From Gnetum montanum (taxonomy: Eukaryota > Streptophyta > Gnetopsida > Gnetales > Gnetaceae): 64,000 nt of DNA. The notes below the pieces were generated by a model. That model saw nothing but the letters and a program-made list of their open reading frames with translations. It was not told the DNA's origin and ran no database searches. The stretch covers positions 260,890 through 324,889 of the forward strand of contig MNCI01028846.1 of assembly GCA_015680685.1 (NCBI GenBank), read 5' to 3'. A program made the position numbers and the translations under genes. Below are positions 1 through 11,469 of this stretch, piece after piece; positions within the stretch are counted from its first letter, which is position 1, and every line of letters starts with the position of its first letter.

Positions 1-395
1 CACTTTCAATAGCCTGTTGGTAGCCCTATCTTTGAATGAAGTGCACAAGGCATTCAACAAACAACGACATGATGTTAGAATCCAAAAAGTGAGATTTCAA
101 TCGAGAGATAAGGTTCTCTATTAGAATTCTACACACGTACCTCAAAAAACCAAATTCCAAATGTTGTGGGAAGGGACATATATAATTGATGAAATCTTTC
201 CTTCTGGGGCCATGATCATATACAAATCTAAAAACCTAAAGAAAAAACAATTGTTTAACATCTAGCAAATAAAGCCTTTCCACAAGCCCAAGGAAGTCGG
301 TGTAACAAATACCTCAATGAATGGGCAACCATGCTCAATGTTTTGGATCTCCTTCTTACAACTTAGTTGTAGGGGAGATGGCCATTTGTGCTAAT
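1..395 (+). pseudogene. Element A: integrase C-terminus of Ty3/gypsy pol
   Basis: Three-prime end of a Ty3/gypsy polyprotein. Read in one frame, it gives NEVHKAFNKQ, then a MLWEGTYII-like block and an IKPFHKPKE block, which is the tail found after the integrase core in Athila/Tat-type elements. The same tail recurs at 10140-10545 and 45890-46315 in this window. In-frame stops are present, for example in the LY*NS and NI*QIKPF stretches. The 5' part of element A lies outside the window. The block ends at a conserved motif (the GGGGAGATGGCCAT-like bases near 373-386) that marks the end of pol in every copy. Confidence 0.85.
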
Positions 396-2380
396 CATAT
401 ACATGGCTCCACGATTTTTCTATTTTTTTGTTTTACACCTTTTTGATTTTTTAAAAAAACTTCTTCCTATTTTACACTATTTTTTGTTTTACATCATGGT
501 TAGTACATTTAAATATTTCTTGAGTATTTTACACTTTCCTATATATTTTACTTTATTTTTAGTGATTTTCTAAATTTTGTTAATAAAAGTGCTTTGTGCC
601 AACAAGACACACTAGTGTTGTAGTTGTTACTAATGGTGATTTGTGTGTAATGTTTTGTTTGCTAATGTTTGGTTTCTATTTCTAAATTTTTGTACCGATG
701 GCTAAGACATGGTTTTTGTTTCATGGAACAAGTAGTGAGTCCACGACATTCATCCATTCATAAACTCTATGGTTTTCCTTGTTTTGGAAGTTTAAGGTCT
801 CTTTCATTAAATAAACTTTTAATAAATTTATGACATTGGTAATTTCCAAAATTGGAAAGGATTCAAAGATTTGCACAAGGTGTGACTTTAAGGGGACTCA
901 ATATTCTTTGTACTCTTCTACTTGCTTGGGTGCATAAGTGTTTTCATGGACTTCTTACCATTTTGTGTTGACTAATAAAAGGAAGTTGAAAAAGTCTTTA
1001 CATGGTGTGGTTCCCAACCAAAAAAAAAACATGATGGGAATTCAAAGCAAAATCCTTAGACAAATAAACAAGCTACAACCATTGGTTATGGGACTAAAAA
1101 GACATGTTACCCATGCTTGAAGGTCCCCTCTAACTAAGGTCCTTTCTCACTTTCTGCTTCTCTTTTCTTCTCTTTATGGAGCAATGGTTTTTTTTTAAGA
1201 GCACTCTTGTGTCTTGAGGGGGTGGATCGATCTTGGACTAGTGATGTGAAGTCATTGAAAGAGGTTGGTTTAGGTCTCGACTAAGGATGGATCTTCTTCA
1301 GTCATTTAAACACAAATCCACAAGGGACTTCTTATGATCTTAATTTGAAATTCCATTCCACCTTCTTCTTCATCTGTCTATGCTACATGTAACTCACCTC
1401 ATTGCTAGTGTCCATGTTCTTGATTCAATGTTTTGGTCTAACATAAATTTTTGGATACAATCTTCCAGGTTTTGGTCCTTAACTTTCATCAAGCATTAAT
1501 CGCCTATGGGACCTACAAACATATTTGGTTGAGGTTATGCAAGGGAAAACAAGGCATGTGCCTACTATGGGAAGAACCCACTTGCATATCTCTTGGTTGG
1601 GTTCATTAAGCACCTTATCCTTAAGTATTATTGCAACCAGAATCTTTTGTACACCCATCTTCTACATCCAACCATGTGCTGCTTTACACATTATGTTCAA
1701 TGTACAAATTCTCCATGAAAATTTTCAATTTTTAAGCTTTCAAAGATCCTCTTTAATGATTTTATCATATTTTTGGCTTTTCTAGAACTCCATGGATCTC
1801 AAATTCATTGAAAAATTCCTTGTATTTTTCAAGATATTCACAATTGAAAATTTTGTCTATGGACCCCATATATAGGGCCTCATCAATGGAGTAGACATGT
1901 ATACAAGGCCCCGTATACATGGCCTTGTCAACGTAGAGCAAAAATAGTATAAATATGTGCAACCTCACTTTGAAATTTTCACATTTGCTCACAAACGCCA
2001 AAGGAGTTTTTCAAATTTTTAGAACCTAGAACCTTCTAGAGCCCATAATTTCCTACCTGTTTATCCAAATCACTTTGTTCTTTGACCCTATAGTTATCAG
2101 ACGTAAGCTCTTAGTTGTGGGAGCCACAAATGTGTCATTTTTGACAAATTTTTTTTCACATTTTTCTAACTCCCACAAAGGTTTAACTAAGAAATCAACA
2201 TTTAAACACCAAATTACAAGAGTTAAACCTTTCCAACAAGCTTCGATGACATTTATAATGAACAATTAATAGAATAATCAATGTACCATGGTCCAACCTT
2301 AGACAAGTATAACTAACTAACAAGATAAGGTATTCAAATATTTAAAGTTACACATTATATCTACTAATCCACGAATATGT
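396..2380 (+). other. Element A: non-coding post-pol spacer
   Basis: T-rich stretch followed by about 1.9 kb that aligns by eye with 46320-48300 (element C). Part of it also aligns with 10550-11340 (element B). Shared landmarks are a GCATGGTGTGG-like block, a TTATGGGACTA block and a GTAAGCTCTTAGT block near 2102. No convincing coding frame. Conservation over several decayed copies shows the spacer belongs to the element. Confidence 0.75.
1896..1955 (+). promoter_or_regulatory. Candidate internal promoter of element A (palindrome plus TATA)
   Basis: A 9-bp inverted repeat, CATGTATAC (1896-1904) and GTATACATG (1913-1921), lies 27 bp upstream of TATAAATA (1948-1955). The matching place in element C (47792-47865) has a different palindrome and the same TATA octamer. 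The additional ORF follows about 0.45 kb downstream. Promoter function is inferred from position and conservation only. Confidence 0.45.
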
Positions 2381-3150
2381 TGTGACCACAAATGACACCA
2401 AAAGGCAACCACACATAGGAAGGAGGATTGTCTGAACCAAGGGAGAAATGGCCTAGAATGGGAAGGGGCCAAGAACAAGCCCAAGAAGAACCACTTGCAA
2501 CCCACACCACAAGTACTCTTAGGGAAGAGGTTGAGGTGGAATCTATTTGTTAAATTCTAGAACCACCAATAGCAACAGAACATTTTCATCAAGATGAGGC
2601 ACTAGCTTAGCAAGTAAACCTTGAGGTGACCTTGACGGAAGCTTGCCTAAATCAAATCAGATCAAGGATGGTCCAAAAAATAGTGCTCCAAAAGTTAAAA
2701 TTTGGCCCTTTCCTAGAGCAAGCAACTAAAGAAGTATAGGACCAACTAAAGACCTCTCCCATGTGGCCAATTATCACTTTCACTAGGGAGTGATACATGG
2801 GAGAGACATTCTTATGCTGGAATAATATGTAGGCTAGTTCAATAGTCAAAATCAAGGATATCTCAATGTCCTACTCAATGTAAGCCATTGTTGAAATGCT
2901 TGGGTTGTTAGAAACTAGGTTGAATCTTGTTGAGATTCCAATGTAGGCAAACCCTAGCATCAAAAAGGAATGGGTGTGACAATGCTATGGTGTCGACCGC
3001 TAGGAGTTTGGTGAGCTCACACTAACAGAAAGGATCCACTACAAGATTGTAAACTTCCACCTAAACCCCATTGTGAGGCCTAGCAAAATCATTATCTATT
3101 GTTTTGTACAAGACTACATGAACCAATGATAAGCTCCTAACTAAGAGATT
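2381..3150 (+). pseudogene. Element A: decayed additional ORF downstream of pol
   Basis: Homologous over its length to 48300-49080 in element C. Both carry a block on either side of an ATGTGGCC / ATGGGAGAGACAT pair (2762-2800 here) and a GAGTTTGGTGA block (3003-3013 here). Alignment with C fades near 3130-3150, so the coiled-coil half of the ORF is missing. Many in-frame stops, mostly TAG. It is not a usable gene. What it adds is an independent copy showing that this ORF belongs to the family rather than being a chance insertion in C. Confidence 0.65.
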
Positions 3151-3313
3151 GAGTGAACGACATTAAAACCTTAATGAAGGAAGAACAAATTGAACAACTA
3201 GAAGATTATTTGAGATGATGAAATCCCATAGAAGATGGAAGCACCTATTAATATATAGGAGACAAAATTCTCAAATAATGGAACAAATTATGATTCATAC
3301 AATTAAAGAATCA

Positions 3314-4170
3314 TGTTGATGGAACATCAATAAGATAACTAGGTTGACGTAGGCCTATCGACGCATGTTAGGATGTGTTGATGTAGATATGCTGACACTA
3401 ATGTAGGCATTGCCTATATAAATGTGCACACCCCTCACATTTATGATACCTTTTGGTCATTCTCTTAGCCAAACTCTTGCAGTTTCTTCCTATAGAAGTT
3501 AGAATATTTTTTCCTCTAAGTGCCTATAGGGTGAATTTAAGTGATTGTACAACATTTTATTTGAGTGCACATGTACCTGGATACATTTGCATGAGCAGAA
3601 ATAAAATCAAGATTTCTTCTATCCATTGTAGCACTTAGATTAGTGTAACTTTACTTTCCATCAATTTACTTTCTTACTATTAATCAATTAATATTATCGT
3701 TTGTAAGCAACGTGAGCATGACCACTTTGAGTATAATATATTAACACTTGGTAATCTTATTAGTGGGTATTTTGTATGCCTAGTACTAAATACTTGGTAA
3801 CTAATAACATTATTATATGTTTAGGATGTGTACAAAAGGTGAAAATAGATACTCCATGTTTAGGCTAGTTAGTTAATTAAGTAGTTAATCAATTAGTTAA
3901 TTTAAATATTAAATCTTCATTTACTTAACCATTTTACAAATAAGAAAAATAATAAAAGTCTAAAAATAAATGTCTTACACCTCAACCACACTTACCATCC
4001 ACAAAGATTAACACAAGTATTGATTGGGAAGATAACAATTAGTGACTACATATTTCACCATCTAGAAATATCGACCACTTAGGTAAATAAAGTTCACGGG
4101 ATTCAACCAAATCATGCGTACACACTAGTAATTCACATGGCTGGGCATGGGGAATACCCGCTACTCATCA
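3314..4170 (+). repeat. LTR shared by elements A and B
   Basis: About 857 bp ending in CTCATCA (4164-4170), the terminus of all LTRs of this family here. The start is set by the ~100-bp distance to the TATA box seen in the 3' LTR of C; it reads TGTTGATGG, a degraded TGATGAG. The TATA box (TATATAAAT, 3416-3424) is followed by the shared GTGCAC...CATTTATGATA block. Element A internal sequence lies directly before it, and a primer binding site with B internal sequence directly after it. Confidence 0.8.
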
Positions 4171-4190
4171 TTAGTACTATTGACGGGGAC
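4171..4190 (+). other. Primer binding site of element B (tRNA-Asp type)
   Basis: The bases right after the LTR, TTAGTACTATTGACGGGGAC, are a mutated form of TGGCGCCGTTGCCGGGGAC, complementary to the 3' end of tRNA-Asp and usual in Athila/Tat elements. The cleaner version is at 39438-39456 on the minus strand. Confidence 0.7.
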
Positions 4191-4326
4191 TTAGTTTAGC
4201 AAAGTATGCTAAGTATTTGTAGACATTGAACTCATAGAGAATTGTTGTAAGGAGTAAATAATATATTGTCTTTCAAATAAAATAATAATAATAATTTATC
4301 AATGTCCACTTTATCAAAATAGTTGA

Positions 4327-6900
4327 AATGGCTTCTTCTTGTAAACATGATTCACCATCAATTGTTGATGAATCCTACCAACAACATAATAGATCCAAAA
4401 GAACTACTAGTGAGAAGCCTCAACAACTGAAAGTGGTTTATGCACATCTAGATCCCTACTCTCTAGACTTCACTTTCATCCTCCATTAGGACAAATAGCT
4501 ACATTGGAGGAATTTGGAAGGCAACATTTCATCACCTCTTGATTATTCTATTCCCTCAATGCTCATGGCAAATCTCATGAAGTTGGGGCTTGAATCATCA
4601 AGCCCAAATTATGAGGTAATAGACCATATCTCTAGAGATTATTAGCTAATGGATGACTAGCTTAGAAAAGATTAATGCATGGAGGTGTACTATGAAGCCT
4701 CAAATGGTAAAAAAAAAGTCCTAATATCATTATTCCTGGAACCACAAAAGGAGGGCCTTGAATTTCTAATAGGGAAATCTCAACATCAAGATCCTCCTCC
4801 TTTTGATGAGGATGACACACTTCACCAATGACTACAATCAATCTTGGTGGATAATCAGGATGAGGGAAGCATAGGGTCTAGAACTAGAAGAACCTTAAGG
4901 CAAAGATCTTTAAAGCATTCATAAAAGAAAAGAAAAAGAACAATTAAAGGACCATAGGAGAAGGACCAATAGGCACCACTCTCATAGCCCTCCACCTTCA
5001 TCATCCTCGTCATTGTCAAACTCTAATAGGAGGGACTATGACCAAGACTAAAGAATGAGTGATTGGAACTAAGATGGAGATGATAGGAAATCCCATCATT
5101 GTTATGGAAAAAGAGAACGTAGTCAACTGCAAGAGGAAGAGGAGCATTGTTAAGAATGAAGGCATAGTAGGTTACATCATAGAAGACATGACCATCAAAA
5201 TAATGACTATGATGAACCACTACTAGCTACAAGAAGCATGATTAATATTTCAAAAGCAGTTCAAATCCCTACTAGGCATCAAATTGATAACATAATTAAA
5301 CAGCTTGACATGAATAATATCCCTAAATTTAGATGATATAATGTTGATCCACAACATCACTTACAAGCCTTCTTGATGCTTGTGTCTTATAAAATATTGA
5401 GAGTGAGTGGTAAAAACTCAAACTATTTTCTAGGACACTTATCAAAGAAGCTCAAAGTTGGTACTAGTCCTTGGAACTAGAATCTATTCGCAGATAGAGT
5501 ACGATGCTAGAGTTATTTAATGATAACTATCAAACATACTCAAGGGTGTCTAATTTGAGGCTAAAAATTCAATGGTGGAAGCAAGACAATCATGAATCCC
5601 TTAATGTAATCCTAGGCAAGTATTCCTCTTGTTTGCACTACTGCCCTAGCCTTCAGTTTTCTCAAAGAGAGTAGTTTTCCACATAATAGATGGATTCCAA
5701 AACAAAACTAGATAAACTCTTAGAATTTATTCCCAAGGAAGACTTTTAGAAATGAGGGCCCATCAGATCCAAAAGCTCATTGAACAAGTGGCTAGGAAAG
5801 AAGGAGAACTAAAAAATAGGAAAGTGTAAAAGAGTACAATAGGGATTCCTCCATTTAAAAAAGGGAGATGTGTTTATATGATTCAAAGGAAAAAGTACCA
5901 CTAGATGAAGTGGTACAAAGGCAAACCTTGTCAATTCAAAAATCTATCATAGAAATATTAGCTACAATAGACAAAATGTGGAACTCCTTAGATGAGAAGT
6001 TTCAAACTAGTTTAAAAATTGTAGAGGATAAAATGAAGTAGGGAAACCAAGATAGTGATAGAAGAAGGAAAAAAGATACAATCAAGGACTATTATCAATA
6101 GAAAGGTAAGGTTGCAACTATAGATGAGATTGCATATTCTAAAATAGATGAAAAAGGATGTGACATATGCCAATATAAATGTCCCAAGGAGTGTTGTACT
6201 GTAGTGCCACATTTACAAGAATATGGAGTGTATGCTTTGAATCCAAAAGTGGCAAATAGGCAACCACTCATGAGATTGCCTTATTCACAAGGTAATTATC
6301 AGCAACAGTTTCACTTACCATAGTATTATCGAAGTGAAGCACCACCTTAACCTTAGGAACATTATTAACAATGGAAAAATTTATAGTTGTAGGGGATGCC
6401 ACCACCACAGCAATAGTATCCTTACCATCAACCAAATCCATACGGTTATTATGTCTAACAACTTATATCTTTTCATAGCTCTACAAGCCATACTTCCTTA
6501 TCCCATTTCTATTACCCCCTAAAATGTCATAGAACACCTACTTCATGAACTAAATCTTCTTCAACTTATCCTCCTTGTTATCCACCATCTCACTCTATGC
6601 CTCTCGACACCACTCCTTTGTAACTTGCATTACCTATGCAAGGAGAAATTCCACCACAACCTCAGTAATGCAATGCAATGAGGGCTATAAACTTACAGTT
6701 AGATAATGGTCTGAGTGGTTCTAACCATAAGCCTCAAAAAAGACCTTTCTTTAGACCCAATAGTTCACTAAAATTCTTGCAAACATCTGTGGCTGTCAAT
6801 CCTTCTCCAACTACCTCTAAAGCTACCAATGAACTACCTTCAAACCAATGATTTCAAAATATTCATACTATCATGTTGACTCATGTAGTTACAGATTAGA
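4327..6900 (+). pseudogene. Element B gag
   Basis: Starts at the ATG of MASSCKHDSPS. The next recognisable block, a VVYAHLDPYS-like run, aligns with the gag starts at 40870 (C) and 39300 (D, minus). The capsid-like retrotransposon gag domain lies at about 5225-5560, with an IPTRHQ...KQLDMNNIPKF run; there is a frameshift right after the HHLQAF block. At 6160-6230 sits the zinc-knuckle remnant GCDICQYKCPKECC, where the histidine of the sister copy in D is a cysteine. The rest is Pro/Gln-rich spacer. Several stops; no intact product. Confidence 0.75.
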
Positions 6901-6949
6901 TCAAGGTGAGACACCTTCCTAGGAAAAGATCTAATCTTGGGAGTCCCCT

Positions 6950-7310
6950 AATTTACTTATAGATTATAGGAAATGATTCATGCAAAGCTCTACTAAACTT
7001 AGGTTTAGGGATAAACTTAATCTCTCAAGAAATGTACAAAACCTAAAACTTGGCTCCACTCAAGAAATGCAATATTAAATTAGAGCTTACTAATTAATCC
7101 ATCGCTATTTCCTTGGGATTGGTGGAGGATATTGTGACCACTACTTGTAAATGGTCCTATCTAGTAGATTTCCTTGTAATCCATGTGGATAACTATAAGG
7201 AGGACTTTCCTAGAGCTTGGCTTAGCACAATTGATACCAATATGAGGATGAGAGACCTTTCCTTAGAAATTTCTAAGGAAAGTGACTTTAGAAGGGTAGA
7301 GAAGAAGTAG
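6950..7310 (+). pseudogene. Element B aspartic protease (retropepsin) remnant
   Basis: Aligns with the protease region of D (36163-36700, minus). The catalytic Asp-Ser-Gly of D reads Asn-Leu-Gly here (KALLNLGLGINLIS), so the active site is lost. The downstream GLVEDIVTTT and AWLSTIDTNM blocks match D. A short deletion removes the IIMGR part before AWLST. Confidence 0.75.
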
Positions 7311-7879
7311 GTTCTATGCATCATGTACAGTGGCACAGGGTGTTATTGCATGCAAAAGATATTGACCATGAAAGCACATCTATGACAACATACAATAAGT
7401 GTGCCAAAGCATCCAACATTCAAAGGTGATTATATGTAGAAGCCATAAAATAAGAAGGTACCCAATGGTTAATAATAGATGCTAACTTTAATTCAAAAAT
7501 ATGCATGGAACTAGTTGAACTTCTCCTTAGTGCTTATATTGATAAGATGGATGAAAGGAAGTAGATTTAAAATTAACTCTTTTATAAAAATGGTAAATTA
7601 GATTGAGGGAAGTTGGAAGTCCCTAAAAAATTTAAACAAGAGTCCCTTGAGAATCAAAGTCTTTATTGATAACTCTAGAGTATGTCTTTCTCAATAAGGG
7701 TAAGCTAGCAATCATCAATGTCAGTCTCACCAAAGAAAAAAAAATGAAAGCTACTAGAAGTTGTGAAAAAATGACCAATAGCTTTTGCCTAGTCATATAA
7801 AGAATTAACTAGAATAGATCCATGAATATGCCAACACTAGATCTATACAAACTCCACCATCAAACCAAAGAGGTAGCCA

Positions 7880-8660
7880 TAGAGAAGGTTGAATCCCAAG
7901 CTAAAACAAGTTATCAAAGATAAAGTTTAAAAACTTCTCAAAGTAGGATTCATCTACCTTGTGGTAGACAGTGATTGGGTAAGTCCACTTGTTATTATTC
8001 CAAAGAAAGAAGGACAGTGGAGGATTTGTATAGATTTCAAGCTGCTAAATATGGTAACATTCAAAGATCATTTTTTGTTGTTATTTGTGGACCAAGTATT
8101 GGATATAATCATAAGATACTATTACTACAATTTTTTGGATGAATATAGTGGCTACAACCAAATTCAAATAGCACCAAAAGACCAAGTCAAAATAGCTATC
8201 ACAAGTCCTCAAGGGACTTATACATATGAGAAGATATCCTTCGGCCTTTGTAATGCCCCTACAACTTTCCAATGCCTAGTACTAAGAATCTTTCAATAGT
8301 AGATTCGTAGTGGTATGGAAGTCTTCATGGATGACTTCTCCACCTACGATACCGATACCAATTTTGAGCAAGCATTAGACCATCTTGGGTAAGTGTTAAA
8401 ACAATGCATGAAGATAAACCTATGGTTCAACTAGGAGAAGAGCCACTTGATGATTCAAGATGGCATTGTATTGGGACACAAAGTCTCAAGGAAAGAAATA
8501 AAGGTGGACTCTAAAAAAGTAAGGATCATCCAAGGAATAAGTAGACAACTGTAAATAATAAAAGATGTGAGGTCATTCCTTGGCCATACTAGTTACTACA
8601 TGTGCTTCATTGAGAATTTCTCTACGATTACCAAACTATTGGTAGAACTCATGAAAAAAG
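7880..8660 (+). pseudogene. Element B reverse transcriptase
   Basis: Ty3/gypsy RNA-dependent DNA polymerase. Motifs in order: WVSPLVIIPKKEGQWRICID, KDHFLLLFVDQVLD, FLDEYSGYNQI, FGLCNAPTTFQ and the catalytic box FMDDFSTY near 8325. Wording of the KDHF and GYSGYNQI blocks is typical of the Athila/Tat branch. Frame 7961-8299 is open, then two adjacent TAG stops replace glutamines that D keeps (FQQQIG). Further TAG stops follow, including one for the Trp of the NWQKSHL block. Confidence 0.9.
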
Positions 8661-8960
8661 ATGTAGTCTTTGAAAGGACCAAGAAATGTGAATAGACATT
8701 CCAACACTTAAAGAAGAAGCTTGTAGAAACTCCAATTCTATGTGCTCTAGATTGGTCCAAGCCATTTCATATAATGGCAAATGCATCTAACTATGCTTTG
8801 AAAGTAGTGCTTACACAAATGGATGATAAAAAATGTGCACTACTTAACTATACCACCATTGAAAAAGAACTCATGACAATGGTGTATGCTTTGGAAAAAT
8901 TCAGACACTATGTTTGGATATCTAATTTTTATGTGCATAGACCATAGTGTAATCTAATTC
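8661..8960 (+). pseudogene. Element B RNase H
   Basis: Follows the reverse transcriptase with a connection region (TKLLVELMKKD) and then SNYALKVVLTQ, the RNase H start, where the catalytic Asp of C (DESNYAL) is replaced (ANASNYAL). The ELMTMVYALEKFRHYV block follows. About 40 bp between these blocks are missing relative to C. Confidence 0.75.
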
Positions 8961-9249
8961 CTAATGAATAAACTAGCAATAAGACCCTGTGTTATATGGT
9001 GGTTGGTAATCTTACAAAAATTTGATCTTACCATGGTGGATAAGAAAGAGACCAAGAATGTAGTTGTTGATCATTTGTCTTAGTTAAGATGGGATAGAAA
9101 TGAGAATGAAAAATCCTTATTTGATCAATTTCCAGATGAGCTTCTCTTTGCTAAGTCCATTGAAGTTCAAGTACCAAAGGTTACTAATTGGTATGATGAG
9201 TTTCTCTTCTATCTACTCACATAAGAGACTCTCATAGAATGGGATAATA

Positions 9250-10545
9250 AGAAGAAATCATTGTTTCTTCACTAGGTTAAGCATTACATGAAAATTAAAG
9301 GCAACCTCTACAAGGTTTATGCCAATGGCCTAGTACAATGATCTATACCCAATGAAGATTAGTTGCGAGTCCTCTAGGATGTTCATGAAGGTTCTTATGG
9401 AGGCCATTATGTAGGAAGATGGATAGCCACAAAGATCTTCATGGCAGGATACTTTTGGCCAATCATCTTCAGGGATGTTCATCATTTCTCTTGTTCATGC
9501 AATTGACGTCAAAGAGATGGAGGAATGATCGCACAAATGGAAGGGCTCTAACAATGAATCAAACCATTGGATCCTTTCAACCTTTAGGAAATTGACTTTA
9601 TAGGATCCATCACTCCCATGTCAAATGGAAAGGCCTATGTCATAGTTGATGTTGAGTATTGTACTAAATTGGCTGAAGCTACGGCTGTATTTGACTATAC
9701 ATCTACTACTATAGCTCAATATGTTCAATAATAGGTGGTAAACAAGTTTGATATGCTTAGAGCACTAATATTAGATAACATGACACCTTTCACAGGGTTT
9801 ATTTTTTAGAAGTTGATGCAATGCTTGGGGGTGCAACATAAACTTACAACCTCCTATCACCCCCAAGCCAACAGTCAAGCTAAGATTACCAATAGGGATA
9901 TTACAAAAATCTTAATGCAAACCATCAGTAAATATAGGAAAGGCTAAAGCACTAAACTTAACTATGTCTTTTAGGCATATCACTCAACATGGAAACTTCC
10001 TATAGGCTACTCTCCCTATGAGTTAGTGTACGAAAAGTTACCTAAACTTCCAATCCACGATGAACACTAAATACTTACAACTATCTGTAAGCTTAACCTA
10101 GATACTAATCTAGCACAAAAAGAATGTCTTATGACACTTAATGTGCTAGATGAAAACTGACGAATTGCCTTAATGATGAATGAAGTGCACAAAGTACATA
10201 ATAAGTAACATCAGGATGCACAGATAAAGAAAATTACATTCAAATTTGGAGATAAGATCCTTTATTGGAGTCCCATGCATGTACCATAATTAACTATGTT
10301 ACAAACATTGTGGGAAGGACCTTACATTATTCATTCAACTTTTTCTTCTAGGGCCATGATAATTTACCATCCAACCAGCCCTCAAAAACACATGTTAGTC
10401 AACGTGTAGTAACTTAAGCCATTCATGGAATCCCAAGTAACCAACAACACTAACATATCTACTTAAGAACAAGCATGCTCCATTTTCTAAATCTCCTTCT
10501 TCCAACACAGTCATGGGGGAGATCTCCATATTATAAAATCTTGAT
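9250..10545 (+). pseudogene. Element B integrase and pol C-terminus
   Basis: Zinc-binding region at about 9385-9520 (HEGSYGGH, later a CSC remnant). Catalytic core at about 9590-9920: EIDFIGSI holds the first Asp, ALILDN the second, and YHPQANSQAKI the place where the catalytic Glu should be but a Lys is found. C-terminal blocks PIGYSPYELVY, NLDTNLAQKE and MLQTLWEGPYII follow. Multiple TAG/TAA stops. This ~0.75-kb core is exactly what C lacks. Confidence 0.85.
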
Positions 10546-11340
10546 GAGGACAACTAATTTTTTACCTTTTTGTTCTTCAATATTTTTTATACATTTTTCA
10601 TTTTCTTAAATATTTCACTGATTATTTTATATTTTATATCTTTTCATTTTCTTTGTTATTTTCTTATTATTTCTTGTTGTGTAAAAATTAGTCTTATTCA
10701 AAATCTTGGATTTTGTTCCATTGCTATTGCAGAATTTTGAAAATGTTTTGAACATAGCTATAGAGATTCTAATTGATTTACAATAGGCCAATTTTTTCCT
10801 TGGATTATGTTCTCTACTAATAATCTGTCAGTTTTATTATGGTATCAGGTAATAAGCTCACCACATCCACCCATTCCATATGTTGCATTTAGAGTCTACA
10901 TCATGGAACCATACAAGTTCTTTCACATTAAACCTAAAAAGTAACATGTGATCTTGTTACCTAACGAATTGGGGAAGTATCGAGTGGGATTGAAAAGGGT
11001 GTGATATTAAGGGGATTTGAGATGCTCTAGTCTTAACTTCTTTCTTAAGTCCATGACTCTTCATTGGTATACCATCACTCCTATTATTGACCATAAAAGG
11101 AAGCATGTCTTTGCATGGTGTGGGTCCCATGATTAAAAAAAAATCACAATAGCAAGAATTCAAAGCACACCCCTTAGATAATTTTGTGGGCTACAAGTAC
11201 TAGTTATGGGACTAAAAAAACATGTTGCCCATGCCTGAAAGCACTCCTCTAACTAAGATCCTTCTACTTCCTTCTTCTCTTTTCTTCTTCTCTTGGAGTG
11301 ATGGTTGTCTTTTGTGGTTCTCTTGGACTTTTGATGGTAG
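10546..11340 (+). other. Element B post-pol spacer (truncated)
   Basis: Non-coding. Aligns with 395-1200 in A and 46320-47100 in C through the shared GCATGGTGTGG and TTATGGGACTA blocks. Similarity stops before the position of the internal TATA block, so B lacks the additional ORF. Confidence 0.65.
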
Positions 11341-11469
11341 AAGAGGAGGAACATGTCAAACACTACTGCAAATATTAAGACCAAAAACTAAGAAAAAAAT
11401 AAATCATTACAATTGAAGAGGGGTTTGGTGACTATGGAGATTGTACAAACCTAAAGGTGCATATTTAAA

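Larger units (their letters stand above)
4171..11340 (+). mobile_element. Element B: decayed Ty3/gypsy (Athila/Tat-like) internal region
   Basis: Runs from the primer binding site through gag, protease, reverse transcriptase, RNase H and integrase (detailed separately) to the start of the post-pol spacer, where an RTE-like LINE region takes over near 11400. No 3' LTR of B follows, so the element is truncated. It is the only copy here with a recognisable integrase core and thus the reference for deletions in C and D. Stops and frameshifts throughout. Confidence 0.85.
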
